This document shows, in pieces, positions 41,681-55,235 of a DNA stretch of 64,000 nucleotides. Source of the stretch: Mactra quadrangularis. Its lineage: Eukaryota > Mollusca > Bivalvia > Venerida > Mactridae. The stretch's first letter is position 1. The number at the start of each line of letters is the position of its first letter. The DNA lies in the NCBI GenBank assembly GCA_025267735.1, contig CM046307.1, forward strand, positions 56,477,395 through 56,541,394. The letters run 5' to 3'. A model generated the notes under the pieces. It was not told the DNA's origin and ran no database searches. It saw only the letters and a program-made list of their open reading frames with translations. Position numbers and translations under genes: made by a program.

Positions 41681-42517
41681 TAATAGTTCTGAAGTACAAC
41701 AAATTCACATTTCATAACTTTGCAGTTGTTTAGAAATACAAGTTCATCTTTATCCCAAGTCTCCAAATCAGTTATGGCTCATTTAACTAAAAAGAAAACG
41801 TTTGCTCCTAGCCACGCAACCATTCATTATTCTTTCTTCTAAATATATTTCTTTCAATTAGAATGTTTCCTAAAACGGTAAATCCGATTATAAGACACAA
41901 TGCTGTTCGTGATGCGTACTGCTTGTGGAACTTGCAATTATCGTTATTTGTCCTCTAGTCAGTCAATTCATTACCTCAGCATTACTATATATTAGAGTTG
42001 TAAGAGTTACAATAAAGTTTAGAATAGATTTTATTCGGAACGCAAGTTAGCGGAGTTCTTTGTGCCGAATGTACCCGTGCGGAACAAAGATGATACAACA
42101 CTGTGTGTACATGTAGGATTCAATCTGTTTTGCATACTTACCAGCAAGATACTATTTGCTGCGCGTCACATCTCCAACGCCAGAATTGTACTCTTCGCTA
42201 ACACCCAGGAAAACTATATTTCTTTTCAGTGTGCTACATTGACAAGTAGTCGTCCCTTTTTTAAAGAAAAATCGTTGGTAGGGTTTCCAGGCGGTTTTTA
42301 CAGTTTTTTTTCTTGAAACCGTTGCATTTGTGATGTCATAGTCGAGTGACATTGTCACCGCGTATTTGCCTCATTGTATATTTTGTATTTTACACTATAT
42401 ATAACCTATTAAAGGCAGGTTATTTACGGCGGTTTGTGAAACGGACTCTTAGTGAATTCTAAAATTGCCGGAAGTCTTTTTGTGTTGTTCTTAATGTGTT
42501 TGACATATGACATTTAG
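41681..42517. other. Gene-free stretch with a 32-bp palindrome
   Basis: CTTTGTGCCGAATGTACCCG, TGCGGAACAAAG (42058-42089) is an imperfect palindrome. A relative, TTTGTGCCGGATGTACCCTT, GCGGCACACA, is at 45033-45062. The ORFs starting here are not recognisable. Confidence 0.45.
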
Positions 42518-42912
42518 AGCGTATTTGACTCAGTCTACTCGGAGTACTCCTGTGTACTCTTGGAGCACTGATGAATCAAATGTCCCAATTATGTAGCAGA
42601 AAAACAAAATGTGGGGAAAAGTCACAAGCTTGTTTTTGTTAGATAACAGCAGTTTATCAAGAGAGTCTGGGGACGATCTGACACAAAAAATGTTTTACAA
42701 ACACTTCCATGATCAAAAAACAGTATTTCCAATACTCGCTTTCAAATATGGTTCTCTTTTTTTCACCATCTTAATTTCGCCATACTCCGCTTACACCTTC
42801 TAAAAGGCAGGTGAATTCTGAGTACTCCGAGAGTGTATGATCTGAAACGTTTGATTCAATTTTTCTGTGATCGGAGTACTTCAACTACTTAGATCTCGCG
42901 AATCAAACACGC
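42518..42912. mobile_element. MITE-like element (GGGCGTGTTTGATTC ends)
   Basis: The left end GAGCGTATTTGACTCAGTCT, ACTCGGAGTACTC faces the right end TGGGCGTGTTTGATTCGCGA (opposite strand) with AGTACTCC. Extra inner copies of GAGTACTCC occur in both orientations. No ORF with a domain is present. Confidence 0.65.
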
Positions 42913-44587
42913 CCACTTTATACAGAATGTATCGCAGAGCGCCTATCTACTCTAAAGACCATTAATAATAGAAACAATAAACCAACGCCTTCGTTAGTGA
43001 TAATATATAGTGTTTCTTATTTCCCGTTTTTATTTTATAAGTTATATTTTAGGAGAGTCAATCAACTTTATTGATAGCTTCTATAAAAAGATGTGACACT
43101 AGAAACAAATTGTCTTTACACCACGGATCACGACCAATACTTGAAATAAGTACGGAACAGTATATATGTATTCAGAAAAGTACTAAGTACATATTAAAGG
43201 TATTAGTTCACACATTTGGTTTACTTTTTCTATTATTTCAAAATACCATTCAGTGACTGTAATTGTGCCAAAAAGCATAATTCTTAATATTTTAAGACAA
43301 ACTGACCTAAATGTTGCAAGAAATATACAATAAAAGTCACAAAAATGCACTAAGTGTCTATACCGTGACATACGGGGTACATATTTACTACATGAAACTC
43401 CATCCTTTGTAGTTGTATATCAATTTGCACTAAAATTGTCATTATCAGAACACTACTTTCCTGCTTCCAAAATATTTCCATACAGTTTTGATCGGTTTAG
43501 AAAAAGTTTATATTTAAGTTGAAATCTGTGAATGAGCACCTTTAATATAAAAGTACATTAACAGGTATAATCAATATGGTATGAGTTTTGCCAAGAAGAT
43601 AAACAATAAACATGAATAAAGGTCACATTGAGCATTGACTATATATATTTGTAATAAGCTTATAGCCATGTGCATTTAAGTGGTTTTAATTGGTGATTAA
43701 AAGGTATAAATCTATATATGATGGATAATGTAATATAACATTTAGCCTTTTCATGAACAGTGATTAGGTGATTGGCCCCTGTAATATGGCCTATACAATC
43801 GAACAATATTTATAGTTGATTCAGCACATACGTGACGTATGATAAAAACAATGTTTTCTATTCGTTGGATATTTTTTAATGTTAATGTTTATTTAGATCA
43901 AGCGTTATTTTCTGGTCGTACAAATTATCTAAATCGCGTTTTATTCAAGAAACAAAATTCACATATTTTCTAGGATGGCAAATGTCAAGATAGAAATGTT
44001 TTCTTGAAATCCGTCACCGTGAGACTATATCCGTCTTTTATACAATCAAAGCCAACGTTTAGTTTTTTTTCCTACGAGTTACAAATTTATTTAGGTAATG
44101 TCTTGGAACTAGTTCATGCTCGAGTTTGTGTTTAAATATAATTTAATTCTATTCATCAGAAAAATGCCTTAACATAACGCAATTTTTCTAGCAGAAATAT
44201 GACGTACCATCAGATTTGCTATTCAGAAAAAATACACATGCATATTTATTAAATCAGTATGATGGTTAGAAACGACATAATACAAATAAGGTCATATACA
44301 AGCACGACATGACAAACTTATTTCAAACGTAAATAAATATGCAAATTTTCCAGCTATGATTTGCAATAGTTCTTATTCGAAACTCGAATTTATGGGATTT
44401 TCCATTTGAGTTCGGTTTGTTTGTACCGGTTGCATCCGTGCAAAACGAATTTTTTTACACATTATTGCCAAAAGTTTGCTACACAGATTGATAGAATAGA
44501 TTAATTATTGAAACAATACCACGTGTTGTTTATTTTGTGGATTTGGTGCTTATGATGCAGTCAAATGATATGTATACCTGATTCGGA
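42913..44587. other. Gene-free stretch with a SINE B tail scrap
   Basis: Positions 43740-43805 read TTAGCCTTTTCATGAACAGT and TGTAATATGGCCTATACAAT, a family B tail in plus orientation. Nothing else was recognised. Confidence 0.5.
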
Positions 44588-45004
44588 GCCCCAGTTTCAC
44601 GAAAAAACTCAACATTTTACTCAAACTCAATTTTTTATTTTGATCATGAATTTTGGTCATTTAATCGTTACAACAAGTATAATACCAATACAAACTCCAA
44701 AAGTTGGTTAAAAGTCATTTTATACAAAATGAAGCTGACATACATGTCGGAATAATGTTTAATTCAAGAGTATTGACTTGAGTCTGTTAAGGAAGTGTTG
44801 AGTTTAGACTCAAATGAAATCTGAGTTTTTGGTTTTAAGCTTACTATAAATTGCACCATATTTTATGCTGATACATTTGATATATTTTCATCATTATAAT
44901 CATCTAATTACAGCCATTCCAACTGCATTAACACACTATTTAGCGTAAAAATTACTTGAGTCTGTTATTGAGTTTGTACTTAAGTTTGTTTGTGAAACTG
45001 GGGC
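44588..45004. mobile_element. MITE-like element (GCCCCAGTTTCAC ends)
   Basis: The left end GCCCCAGTTTCACGAAAAAA, CTCAA and the right end CTTAAGTTTGTTTGTGAAAC, TGGGGC are inverted copies. Repeats of ACTCAA / TTGAGT words fill both arms. It is about 417 bp with no coding capacity. Confidence 0.8.
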
Positions 45005-45269
45005 CAGATGTTTTGTCCAGATGAAAAAACTTTGTTTGTGCCGGATGTACCCTTGCGGCACACAGTTGAAACACAAATTTGTGCACACAGACCAATTGTT
45101 TTCAAATAGTAACAATAAATTCCATGAAAAAAAACTAAAGATAAACCTAGCATTTCACAATGCTTTTACTCTCAGAAGTCCCGAACTTCTTGTATTAACG
45201 ATCATAATTACTATGTATGTATTCAATGTACAATTAGATTACCAAATGTCATATTTACCAATTGTCATA

Positions 45270-45410
45270 TTACATTTCCTAAACAACATTTTCGTTCATA
45301 CAATCAAACATACTCGACTTTAAAATAAGACAAGTGGTTAATTGCTTCTGTCAAGTTATTTATACAGACAAAATTGCACATATTTGTGTCCGGTTTGCAA
45401 TTATGCCAAA
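45270..45410 (+). repeat. Dispersed repeat family G, copy 1
   Basis: GGTTAATTGCTTCTGTCAAG, TTATTTATACAGACAAAATT, GCACATATTTGTGTCC; shared with 52470-52660 (+) and, inverted, 49230-49400. Confidence 0.7.
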
Positions 45411-47147
45411 CCTGACGTTTCATCATTTAGATATTATATACAACGTACATGTACATTTAATAATGGTAATAATGGTCGGAATGATACAATTGCTCACTCT
45501 GGTATATCTTACTTTTGTTTAGAGCCATTATGACAAAACTTCATCGACTTGGCATAAAGTATTCCGGCGACATTTTGACCACCGTTTCGAGTAGACAATG
45601 TGAAATAAAATTAATTGTAGGTGTGATATTTCATGGTTGCTAAATGCTAAAACTTCTTGACAATTTTACTTCTTTGTTAGAAATTACCTGGAATTTGTGA
45701 TTAAAGAAAATATTTTACACTAAAATATCAAGACATGAGTCGAAATAAACATAACTTACAGATCCAGAGTTTTCTGTCTTGAATAAATTTCACCATTATA
45801 CACACTTGTATAGCGCTCTTTTCATATTGAAAATACATGTATGTTCAGAAGCGCGCTCAAAATGCATATCTAAAGAATCATATATTATAGACGCCAGATT
45901 TAAAATATAAAACAGGGTTAAATAAATCGCACTACATTTGTTCCACCAGCAAACTTTTTGTAAGTTTTTGCTCAATATATTAATAGGTATTGCAGTCAAA
46001 GAGACGGTCTCGAATAATATTTTTCCTGAATTTGCAAAACATATACAATATTTATATGAAATAAAGAAAACATGACTGATTATACCAATTTCCATAAATA
46101 AACACTCTTTGAATTATTTGTTTCGTGATTGCAATATGTCTCCATTATATGTATACTTCTTATATCATTGTTGCATATTCTACGTTTCGAATCAATACTT
46201 ACAAAGTAAAAAATGTCGCACAGTAAATTGATACATGTGTTCGTCAGTTTTGTGCTTAAACCTTCTTTCATCATAAGAAATTAAAGACTCTCTTTAAGCT
46301 AAAGATATGATAACTGGTGTCGATGTATATAGTACATTACTCACTTCTAATTATTATCAACGACAACAAATATACAAACATACATATGACAAACAAGAAT
46401 ATCGAATCAAAGCAGTGGATTCCACTATGACCAGTGTTAAACGTGATATAAATAACTAAACACAAATTCTGATTATGATGTGAATACATTCATGGCATAC
46501 CGATGATTTCAACCAGAAAGCGGGATTGACAAGTTTATTACGATGAACGGAAATCAAGAGTGACAGTGTCCTTTTTTCTAGACTGTATGATTAATGAAAT
46601 ACTTACAATTCTGAGATGGCATCGAACTAGCACTTAATATGCTTAACACACTGTCTGACATAAGTTATATTCGAGAAGGGAATATGAATAAATTTCCTAT
46701 GGAAGTTAAACATACACTTATTACTACATAAGAAAGGTGTATAAGAAGACCCACTTATGACTGTACTTATAAAGAATGACTTACTTACTTCCATAATGAA
46801 TTTCAACACATTCACAAATATTGCTAAAGTTTGTTCTTGTTAATATTTTCAATGAGAGCCCTCAATTATATGAGAATTGTATTCGAAACGTCTTGTTATT
46901 TTTAGCAATACAGTTATCTATCAAATAAGTAAAAAAAAAAAATATTTTTTAAATCATAAATGGTCCATCTTATTGAATAACAGCGTTAAATGTCCCGACT
47001 ATAAGTAGTTATACCAACCGTGTTTTTAAAGTTAATTCACTTAAAGAACTTTTTGAGTCTGTACCATCATATGCGATACTTAACTTTTTGAAGGAAATAA
47101 ATGTTTATAATAAAATATAGAGCTTTACATCAATAATATCGTTTGAA
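45411..47147. other. Gene-free AT-rich stretch
   Basis: Short ORFs (for example 45796-46095 on the minus strand) have no recognisable family, codon pattern or splice context. No repeat was bounded. Confidence 0.5.
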
Positions 47148-47230
47148 ATAATAGTATCATTGATTGCTTTCGGCGCGATATGACCTTTTTGTGTTGGTGC
47201 GCCGTAAAACCCAAACAAACAAACAAACCA
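47148..47230 (+). repeat. SINE 3'-tail fragment (family D), copy 2
   Basis: AGTATCATTGATTGCTTTCG, GCGCGATATGACCTTTTTGT, GCGCCGTAAAACCCAAACAA; see 4270-4345. Confidence 0.65.
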
Positions 47231-47995
47231 ACCGTGTTTAAAAAGTGCTTTGCAACATTACAATCTATTTAGTCTACCATTCTATGGAAGAAAAGAGAAC
47301 ACTATAGAAATTCTCTGATTAGGAAAGTATTTCGAACATGACATGAAACTCTCTACAATGCTATTAAAACAACAAAAGATAAAGCAAAGTTTAATCAATC
47401 ATTTGAACTAGATGAAAGAAAACAATAATTAAAGGTCGTACAAGCTAATCTCATCACGTACATCATTATGTATAAAAATGTATTTCTCCCCATGATCTTC
47501 TTCTTTAGGAAACTCGTAATTTGAAGATCTGACATATTTAGCAAAATGAATAACAAAAAAGATCACGAATCATTATTTGTCATTTCTGTAGTAGTTGAAT
47601 GAACGAAATATAATCTAAAGGTTAGAAATCATGCTATATTTGTTTTTGTATTGAAACTTTTTACAAATTAAGAAATTTAAGTTTCTCTTATTTGCATGAA
47701 CTGAACTATGTCATACGACATAAAAACAAAAATAGATTATGTCTAAACAATTATCATTTCATTTAAACTTGACAAAAATGTCAATTTTCCTCCATTAATA
47801 AAGTACACGGAGAAGGTTGTGGCCTTGTGGAAGGATAATTGAGTACTGATTATAGTACTTGCCAACTTAAAATGACCATATTAGGGTTGACAAAGTGTTT
47901 AACACAATATATATTGAAAGATATAGTATAGTATAGATTATCAGCTGAAGTTTTAAATACATGAAGATTGATATTAGTCATTCGTTAGTTTCATT
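47231..47995. other. Gene-free stretch with a family A SINE fragment
   Basis: Positions 47773-47862 carry TGTCAATTTTCCTCCATTAA and GGCCTTGTGGAAGGATAATT, the body of a family A SINE in plus orientation without head or tail. Confidence 0.6.
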
Positions 47996-48088
47996 CACCG
48001 GCAGCCGGCACGGTCCCGAATAAAAAACACTATATGCAAAACGTATATACATACAGTTTTTGATTCGGAACCGTGCTGGTCACCTGTG
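47996..48088. mobile_element. Short hAT-like MITE (CACAGGCG family), copy 3
   Basis: This is 93 bp, starting CACCGGCAGCCGGCACGGTC and ending, on the other strand, CACAGGTGACCAGCACGGTT. Flanks GTTTCATT (47988-47995) and GTTTCACC (48089-48096) agree at 6 of 8 positions. Confidence 0.75.
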
Positions 48089-48495
48089 GTTTCACCAGTA
48101 ACGTTCAGTCTTTGTCTTGAAATTTGATAATGTTTTATCTGACAGATCAGCCACACAACATGCCAACTATTATACTTCTAGACAACAAGTCGAGGGTCAC
48201 TCGCAAGACTGTAGTAACTCACTCTTTAACACAATGCTCTTACTACAGACTTGCAGGCAACCCTCGAAGTATAAATTAATGTATAACCAAATAAAAATGT
48301 TTGACATGCATTGACATATTGGTAATTATATTTGGCAAACTATTTCAGATTTTGTCAGAGAGTGTGCATACAAGTAACAATGATTATGATTTATTGATAT
48401 GTTATGAGGCTTTATATTGTACATAAGGGTACATATAACTACAGATACGATACAGAGTAGTATGTTACCAATGTTATCATTTTCTGTGATATGTC
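48089..48495. other. Gene-free stretch
   Basis: Nothing recognised. Confidence 0.5.
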
Positions 48496-48765
48496 GTATT
48501 GTGCGTAAAGTTTGACCCTGATCTGACATTTCACATTTGCATCTAATAATCATCTACACATATCCTGACGAAAACCAGTACCACGCTTATTCTACACTTC
48601 AGCAGTGACTGTATAATTATAGAAGTATGTTTATTTGTTAACTTTCAACACAAAATCCTCACTGCCACGGTGTAATCGAGCATTAATACTACATTCGTAT
48701 TAAATGTAATGAATATTCAAGATTGCATAAAGGCCAGGTCGGGGTTAAACTGTACGCACACTATT
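48496..48765. mobile_element. MITE-like element (TGTGCGTAAAGTTTGACC ends), copy 2
   Basis: The left end TTGTGCGTAAAGTTTGACCC and the right end GGGTTAAACTGTACGCACAC (GGTCGGG before it) are inverted copies of about 28 bp. The interior matches 27838-28070. Confidence 0.8.
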
Positions 48766-49229
48766 ATGTTGTATAAGCAGTTCTATCTAACAATCACATT
48801 TGCAATGGATCTAGATAGTCCTATTATAATATATAACTTTATAAACCAAGAAGAAAAGCTTTCTCAATATTGCTAAATATCGAGTAGGATGTTTCGATGT
48901 TTACATATATTTCTTAAAAACAGTAACATCCCTTTTCTACATTTCTGTTTAGAAAATGTTGTAGTTTAGTACATCAGCAATTCGGTTATGTTTTTATTTC
49001 TAAAGGGTTTAGTTTTTGGTACATATTGAACTGTACACTTTACATCACACTAATGCACTAGTTAGATGTTAGTTTCACTTTTTAATTAATAAAGTGCTGC
49101 ACGCAGGCGAGTTTTTCATTAATTAATAATCAAGTTTTATTCTTAATAAGTTATTTGCAGCCAACGTATAGACACTTATGTATATATAAAGATGCATTTT
49201 GCAACCTAGCGCATGCGAACCTTGACTAA
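48766..49229. other. Gene-free stretch
   Basis: Nothing recognised. Confidence 0.5.
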
Positions 49230-49400
49230 AACAAAATATTCATAAAGAGCCGGTTTAAGATGTAGAAATATCGGTTTTGAAAGAATTGCGGAAACATACA
49301 CACATTATGCAATTTTGTCTGTATAAATAACTTGACAGAAGCAATTAACCTCTAGTCTTATATTATCTTAGAGTATGTTTTATTATCTGAACTATGAAAA
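49230..49400 (-). repeat. Dispersed repeat family G, copy 2 (inverted)
   Basis: GCAATTTTGTCTGTATAAAT, AACTTGACAGAAGCAATTAA and CCTCTAGTCTTATATTATCT are the reverse complement of the copy at 52470-52660. Confidence 0.75.
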
Positions 49401-49858
49401 ATGATGTTAAGGCAATGTAATAAGACATTTTGAACATCCAATCACAAACAGCTTGGATACGGACATCATAATTGATGATGGTCATTAATTCAGGAAATGT
49501 TGTAATCGTACTTTGTCGGTTATCACTTTTTTATACATCATTGTAACTACTTTAACTATATTGTTCATTATATGACACAGACATCTTTACATATAATTAT
49601 TTCTAAAATTCAAAATTTACAGACGATTATTGTATCTTAATGTTGTTTAAATCTTTAAAACTCAGTTCTGAACCTATGATAATTTTGCCCAAAACTCTTC
49701 GTGCAATAATATAAAGAATGAGAAATTAAATGTTCTTATGAATTAAAGCATAACTGCATTACAAATGTGATACAAAATGTCACACCATAAAAGTAAATAA
49801 AAATTCAGCTGGTCTGTATCATTAAAATAGAGTATCGCATTCAAATACAATGTAGAAC
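49401..49858. other. Gene-free AT-rich stretch
   Basis: Nothing recognised. Confidence 0.5.
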
Positions 49859-49866
49859 AAAATTAC

Positions 49867-50266
49867 TAGGGGTGTAACAATACGGTAAAAATCGTATTGC
49901 AATATATTGCAATATGCAAAACCCGTATTGCAATATATTGCAATACGTACCGGTTTTTCGCTTAGACACAAAAGCATTAATTAATGCATGCACCTCGTCA
50001 TAATTGGATCAGCATAGCATGCACACATATTAAAATTTTTCTATCAATTGACTAAAGGTTTAACCTTTAAAAGCTAAGTAAGATTATTTCAAGTATTCAA
50101 TACATTTTAGCATTTATTTAAACATTTTACTACCAGATTCTGATAAAAACAAGCAGTATGACTCACAACTATACAAAACCGGTTCAAGCAAAAACGAACC
50201 GATTAAAAACCGTTACAACTCGTTTTGCAATATTAACCGGTATATCGGTTAACCGTTACACCCCTA
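49867..50266. mobile_element. hAT-type MITE, copy 2, 400 bp, with perfect TSD
   Basis: The ends are the same TAGGGGTGTAAC / GTTACACCCCTA as at 35707, flanked by AAAATTAC on both sides (49859-49866, 50267-50274). The inner TTGCAATATATTGCAATA pair and ACCGGTATATCGGTTAACC are shared. It differs from copy 1 by internal deletions and substitutions. Confidence 0.93.
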
Positions 50267-50274
50267 AAAATTAC

Positions 50275-51970
50275 ACCAAAACGTGCAATGGTATATATAT
50301 AACTAATTGGCTCATGCCCATAGTCTAGAAACTACATGCAATGGCCAATAATAGTTACATTTATATTCTACGGCTTTACAAAAATTAGATTAAAAAAATC
50401 CAATTTGATGCACTTACCATAAAGTAATGAAAGTCTAACTGTATTTATAATCATCCAGTGTTTGAGTGACACCATCCTGCAGTCGTAGGTGTTCCTTCAA
50501 TAATAAACGTCTAGGGTAATTACCCATGTCACTCATGATATCCGTGTTGTCCTGCAATCTTGTCAAAACCATCTTGTTGAATGAAGTTCTCTAAATGTCT
50601 TGGAAGTAAGCACGTCAGGCTTGAAACTGACGACGTATTATTCTTAAACTCGTTTGTAACAATGATTAAATGGAAAGAATCTGTAAACCCCCGTAGGATA
50701 CCCCATAAAAGACGTTATCAATACAGTTTGTATTTTGATTTAGATTTTGATAATATATAATGGACGCCAATGATATGTCAATAAGTGGTATTACATTAGA
50801 TTCTTTGCCAAGAAAAATTCTACGTTCTGATCATATGAAATAGTAAGAGGTTTATTACAGAATTGCATTATTATGAATGAGAAATTGCTATGATCTTGTT
50901 TCTGAGATGTATATTTATTTGAATTGGTAGACATAAACATGTCTCAGCGTGATGATGACTCATTGAAAGAAGCTACTTTTGTCACATGGCAAAGTATTAT
51001 GACTGCAGAACTAACCAATTGACATAGATGAACAATATGTTTTATTGTATCTTTAGAAAGTAGATCTGCTCATAAATACTTGATCAATGTATAGAATGTA
51101 TTTGTGTAATGGAAGAAATATCTGCTAGGTCACTAAAATACAGATGATTCGTGAAATGTTATTACATGTACAATAAATTCATTTAACGCAACTTACTTAA
51201 TATTTTTTAAATACACAACTTTTCGTATAATGATGTTTTTGAAAATTGCCATTTGTAATTAAAAGATTTGAACCGAAAAATAATTCCTGCTTGTATATAT
51301 ACAGAGATACCAAAATCTATCATAAAATTATCTTGGAGGAAAGTGATGACTTGTGTAAGATCTTTACTGTGATTATGCATGCATCAAAATGAAAAAACAA
51401 CAACAACAGAAGTTTCGCATTTATTTATGGCGTCTATATTTGTGGTTCGGTAAAGATTCTGCTTTTTAGACACTTACACGTGCTATTTTCGTAAGTGTTG
51501 GCAAAGACAATTTATTACTACATGTATTAATAACATTTTGATTTTAATTGAACGACTTCAAATACATCTGATTAGATTTTCGAAATGTCTCGTTTTGGAA
51601 AAAAAACATAACATTTCGTTTGAGGCTTCTTTAAAGTATTTTAGTGCCTAAATTTGAAAAAAAGTCTTCTTTAATTTTTTTAATGAAACTGTCAGAAACA
51701 TCTGCTGTGTCCATCTAACGTGTTAGTTTTCCATTACTGATATTTTATGAAATTATGTCAATTTGAAACCAAGTAAATGGCAATTAATGGATTCAACAAA
51801 ATACGGCTAGTGTTAACTTAAGTTTTTCTTTATCTTTTGGCAATGGTACAAAGATGATAAACAATATTTATGTGAATACAAAATCAGATAAAAAATCAAA
51901 GCAATTCGTGTTTGTTATGGATAGTTAGAGGGCTATTATATTTCACAAAATAATCGAATTGTCCTTTTTT
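50275..51970. other. Gene-free AT-rich stretch
   Basis: No gene, tRNA-like sequence or bounded repeat was seen. Confidence 0.5.
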
Positions 51971-52250
51971 ACTGGGCTTAACGCCGTGTCAAAACAATTT
52001 AGGTCATTTTACGGCGTCCAGCGCACCTAACCTAGCTTTCCTGGACCCTTGTCTATAGGCAGTACTCACCTACCCTTCCACAAGGCCTGAATTTCTATAT
52101 ATTATCTAACCAATGGAGGAAAATCGACATAATTGTCAAATTTTCATGGAAGGGTAAAACCTCCCCGGGTGGTATTCGAACTCGTACCCCCTTCGGGAAA
52201 TGAGATTCAAAAATCCCGGCGCGCTACCAACTGTGCTATCGACCCGGGTT
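51971..52250 (-). mobile_element. tRNA-derived SINE, family A, minus strand, near full length
   Basis: Tail GGGCTTAACGCCGTGTCAAA, body GCGCACCTAACCTAGCTTTC, GAGGAAAATCGACATAATTG, reversed B box GGTATTCGAACTCGTACCC, reversed A box GGCGCGCTACCAACTGTGCT, CGACCCGG. It is well preserved. Confidence 0.88.
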
Positions 52251-52469
52251 CGAAAGGTTAAAAATGCTGTAATTGTGAAACGCTGGGCGTTTGTTTGAAA
52301 TCCAAGGCTTGAAAAAGATTGTCAATTTGAATGTCGATTATTGTTCTAGAAAAGTTTATCCCATGACGAAGTGATGAAGAATAATATACGACTTCCTAAA
52401 TGTCCTGTATTAATGAACATCATCTTTTACCATATCCATATTTAAGCCATTTACGATTGGACAATAAAA

Positions 52470-52660
52470 AAGCCATATGTCCCTTCCTAAACATCATTTT
52501 GTTCAGATAATAAAACATACTCTAAGATAATAATTATAAGACTAGAGGTTAATTGCTTCTGTCAAGTTATTAATACAGACAAAATTGCACATCTTTATGT
52601 CCGTTTTGCAATTTTTTATAACTAATATTTCTACGTCTTACCTAATCGGTTCTTTATACG
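52470..52660 (+). repeat. Dispersed repeat family G, copy 3
   Basis: ATAAAACATACTCTAAGATA, GAGGTTAATTGCTTCTGTCA, ACAGACAAAATTGCACATCT and ATATTTCTACGTCTTACC; the longest of the three copies. Confidence 0.7.
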
Positions 52661-55225
52661 AGGCACATAGACAGTGTTATTACTTTTGAATCAGATACAA
52701 TTTACTTGCACGCATTACAGAACATTGATTAGAAATTGTTTTTCGCATTTTATACATATTAGAATATGGGGTATTTATGATGACTGTCTAAACATACAAG
52801 TATATTGCTTATATGTAAAAATTGTCTGAATATTACAAATAAAGACAATGCTGTATGTAACAATATAATAAACTGTAAAGGATATTGTTTTGCTTATGCA
52901 ACTCTGCAACATGTCTACCGTTTGCGAATGTAATGTTTAAAAGTTTCAACAGCTTTGATCGTTTTCTTTTTCTAAGATCAAAGAGAATTAAGCTCACGTT
53001 TGTGACGCTGCTAAAAGAAAAGAATGTATCCAGGCTATAAGAATAGTATTAACCATTTGTCTCCGGCACACATTCACGAAACTCAGAAGATATATCATAT
53101 AGCTTGAAATGTTTTATGAATATAAATTATATTATTATATTATATTATAATATTTATGATCCCTTGAAATGTTCTTGTTCTTGGAAATGTCATTGATGTG
53201 AAGTTTCAAACCAGGTTTAATATAATTTGAGGATAGCCGTGGCCTCTCAAGTGGTAACAAGGTTCTTTTGATTTTTACCCCAATTGTCATATAATCAGAC
53301 TAGTCAGATATTTCATTGATAAATAGGAGCAGACATAGTCTCTAGACTGTAAACAGCTGAATGTGAAATACGCACGACATCGGACACGGAGTCTATCCAA
53401 CCAGCCACATTATTCTGCTCAGATGAGCTAAAAACTGTTGCAACGACCGAGAATGTATACTTCAGAGTATGCCACTTATTACATCTAACAAGTATTTGCA
53501 TTTCAAGAAATGCTTGAAATCGCCGTTTAGCCGTGTATGACATCTCCTATGAGTAAAAACATTCAAGCAATATGTGTCAGCGTTTTAAACTGTCCCATGT
53601 CTATTTATAGAATACCTGGATTGGTGTGCCCTGTTAACGGAATGTAAAACATTTGGACGCTTTTGATTCATTGTGCGGAACATTCCGGGCTGATAAGAAT
53701 ACATCGAATGAGCAGACGCTGTGCGGGACATGTTCCGACTGCGCACGTAAAACAGCATTATCATGGTAGAATTTAGAAATTTTCCTGTCTATTTGGCAAA
53801 TAGGAACTACATGTGTCAGCAAACCGAAATATTTGTTTGAAGAACATTTTCTGTCCAAATTCCGGCAGCTAATCGAACGATATGCATATTTAGATTCGCC
53901 CGAAAGTAGGGAAGATATGTTTGCATTTTTCAACAAATGCCCGTTTTAAAAAGAAAAGAAAATGTTACAATGAGTTTGGCATTTTTCCTGGTCTTCTATT
54001 GCAACTTTCTTGAAACTGGTACTCGTTCATATATGATAATGGTATTTTCTGGTAATACAAACAGGTAATCCGATAAAACATGGCGTCGACGAGTCTATTC
54101 ACACACCCCTAATTTGACTATTCGACGTCCATTTTTTTTCATCATGTGACCTACAAGTTACAAGTCGATCAATAAACTAGAATTCTCCTCTTGAACACCA
54201 GGGTATATAGTCATGTGATCTTCAGATTCTAAACGTTTGTTTGTCGTCAAACTTTAGCAACCAAACAATAGGAAAGATTTAGATAGTGCATAAAATAATC
54301 ATTACGAGTTCCTTGTCCGAAAATGACACCATAATATTTGAGCTGTAATTATTTACTTTGAATCCTTTGCACAAATTCTGTTGAATGTGGTCTAGTATAC
54401 TGCTCGATTCAAATGATGAGTGAAGAATTTGGAGGTAACGTTCAACACCCACTAGAATAAATGGAATGTTTCGGAACAAGAATGGTAGTAATTATTGCAT
54501 GCGCTATAAAAAGTCATTCAAATATTTGTTTCTGAAATGAGTTATCGGCGAAAAACAAACCTTTATTTACCGCATTAGTTTTTTATAGATGACGTGACTG
54601 TAAATCCATATACAATGATATATTGCAATACTACAACTAATACTATGTTTTCTAATCATTGGAAATGCTCAATTTAGTTATTACTTATTGTGATCTAGTA
54701 GTTTTCAGGGACGAAAGACAGACTAAATACTATTTGTACATCGTATTAGTACTTGGAAGCAAAACATTTATTTGAATTCATTGTACAGACTTTGTAAACA
54801 TGTCATTACTAATAGTTTGTTATCGTTATTTCAGAAATTACTTTCTGGATTTGACATTCAATTACAAACATATTTTCATGAAATGAGTTGAAAATGTTTA
54901 TAACATTTAAAGGTTATGTAACCAAAGATATTTTTGCTCTAAATATCTCTCTCTCTTTCTCTCTCTTCATGTGTGTAGGGCAACCTAATGAAGATATTGT
55001 ATTGCAAAAATATTTCAATTTGAGGAATCCGACTTTGTTCACTCGTAGCGCACTTCCATGCAAATGTTGAGTCCTTAGTACGATTTCCAAGTTGAAAGTA
55101 AAATAGAACTTTTGTTCAAACTCGTACACCAAAGTCAACGTTGATTTTTAACGTCTAAGCAAATCAGAAAAATCAATTTGTACACACAGTCTAAAGTATA
55201 GTTTGTACCATTACTATAGTGTTTG
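52661..55225. other. Gene-free stretch
   Basis: Two overlapping-frame minus-strand ORFs at 53313-53543 and 53634-53936 lie in a slightly GC-richer patch with repeated TGTGCGG.ACAT.TTCCG wording. No domain or splice logic links them. No other feature was recognised. Confidence 0.4.
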
Positions 55226-55235
55226 GTTGGGTTTA

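Noticed and set aside
45021..45323. 100-aa plus-strand ORF
   Set aside because: Starts in the MITE flank and a short palindrome and runs into repeat family G; composition is that of AT-rich noise.
53313..53936. Two minus-strand ORFs of 76 and 100 aa as possible exons
   Set aside because: No consistent splice sites joining them, no recognisable domain, and different frames; kept only as a note in the stretch description.
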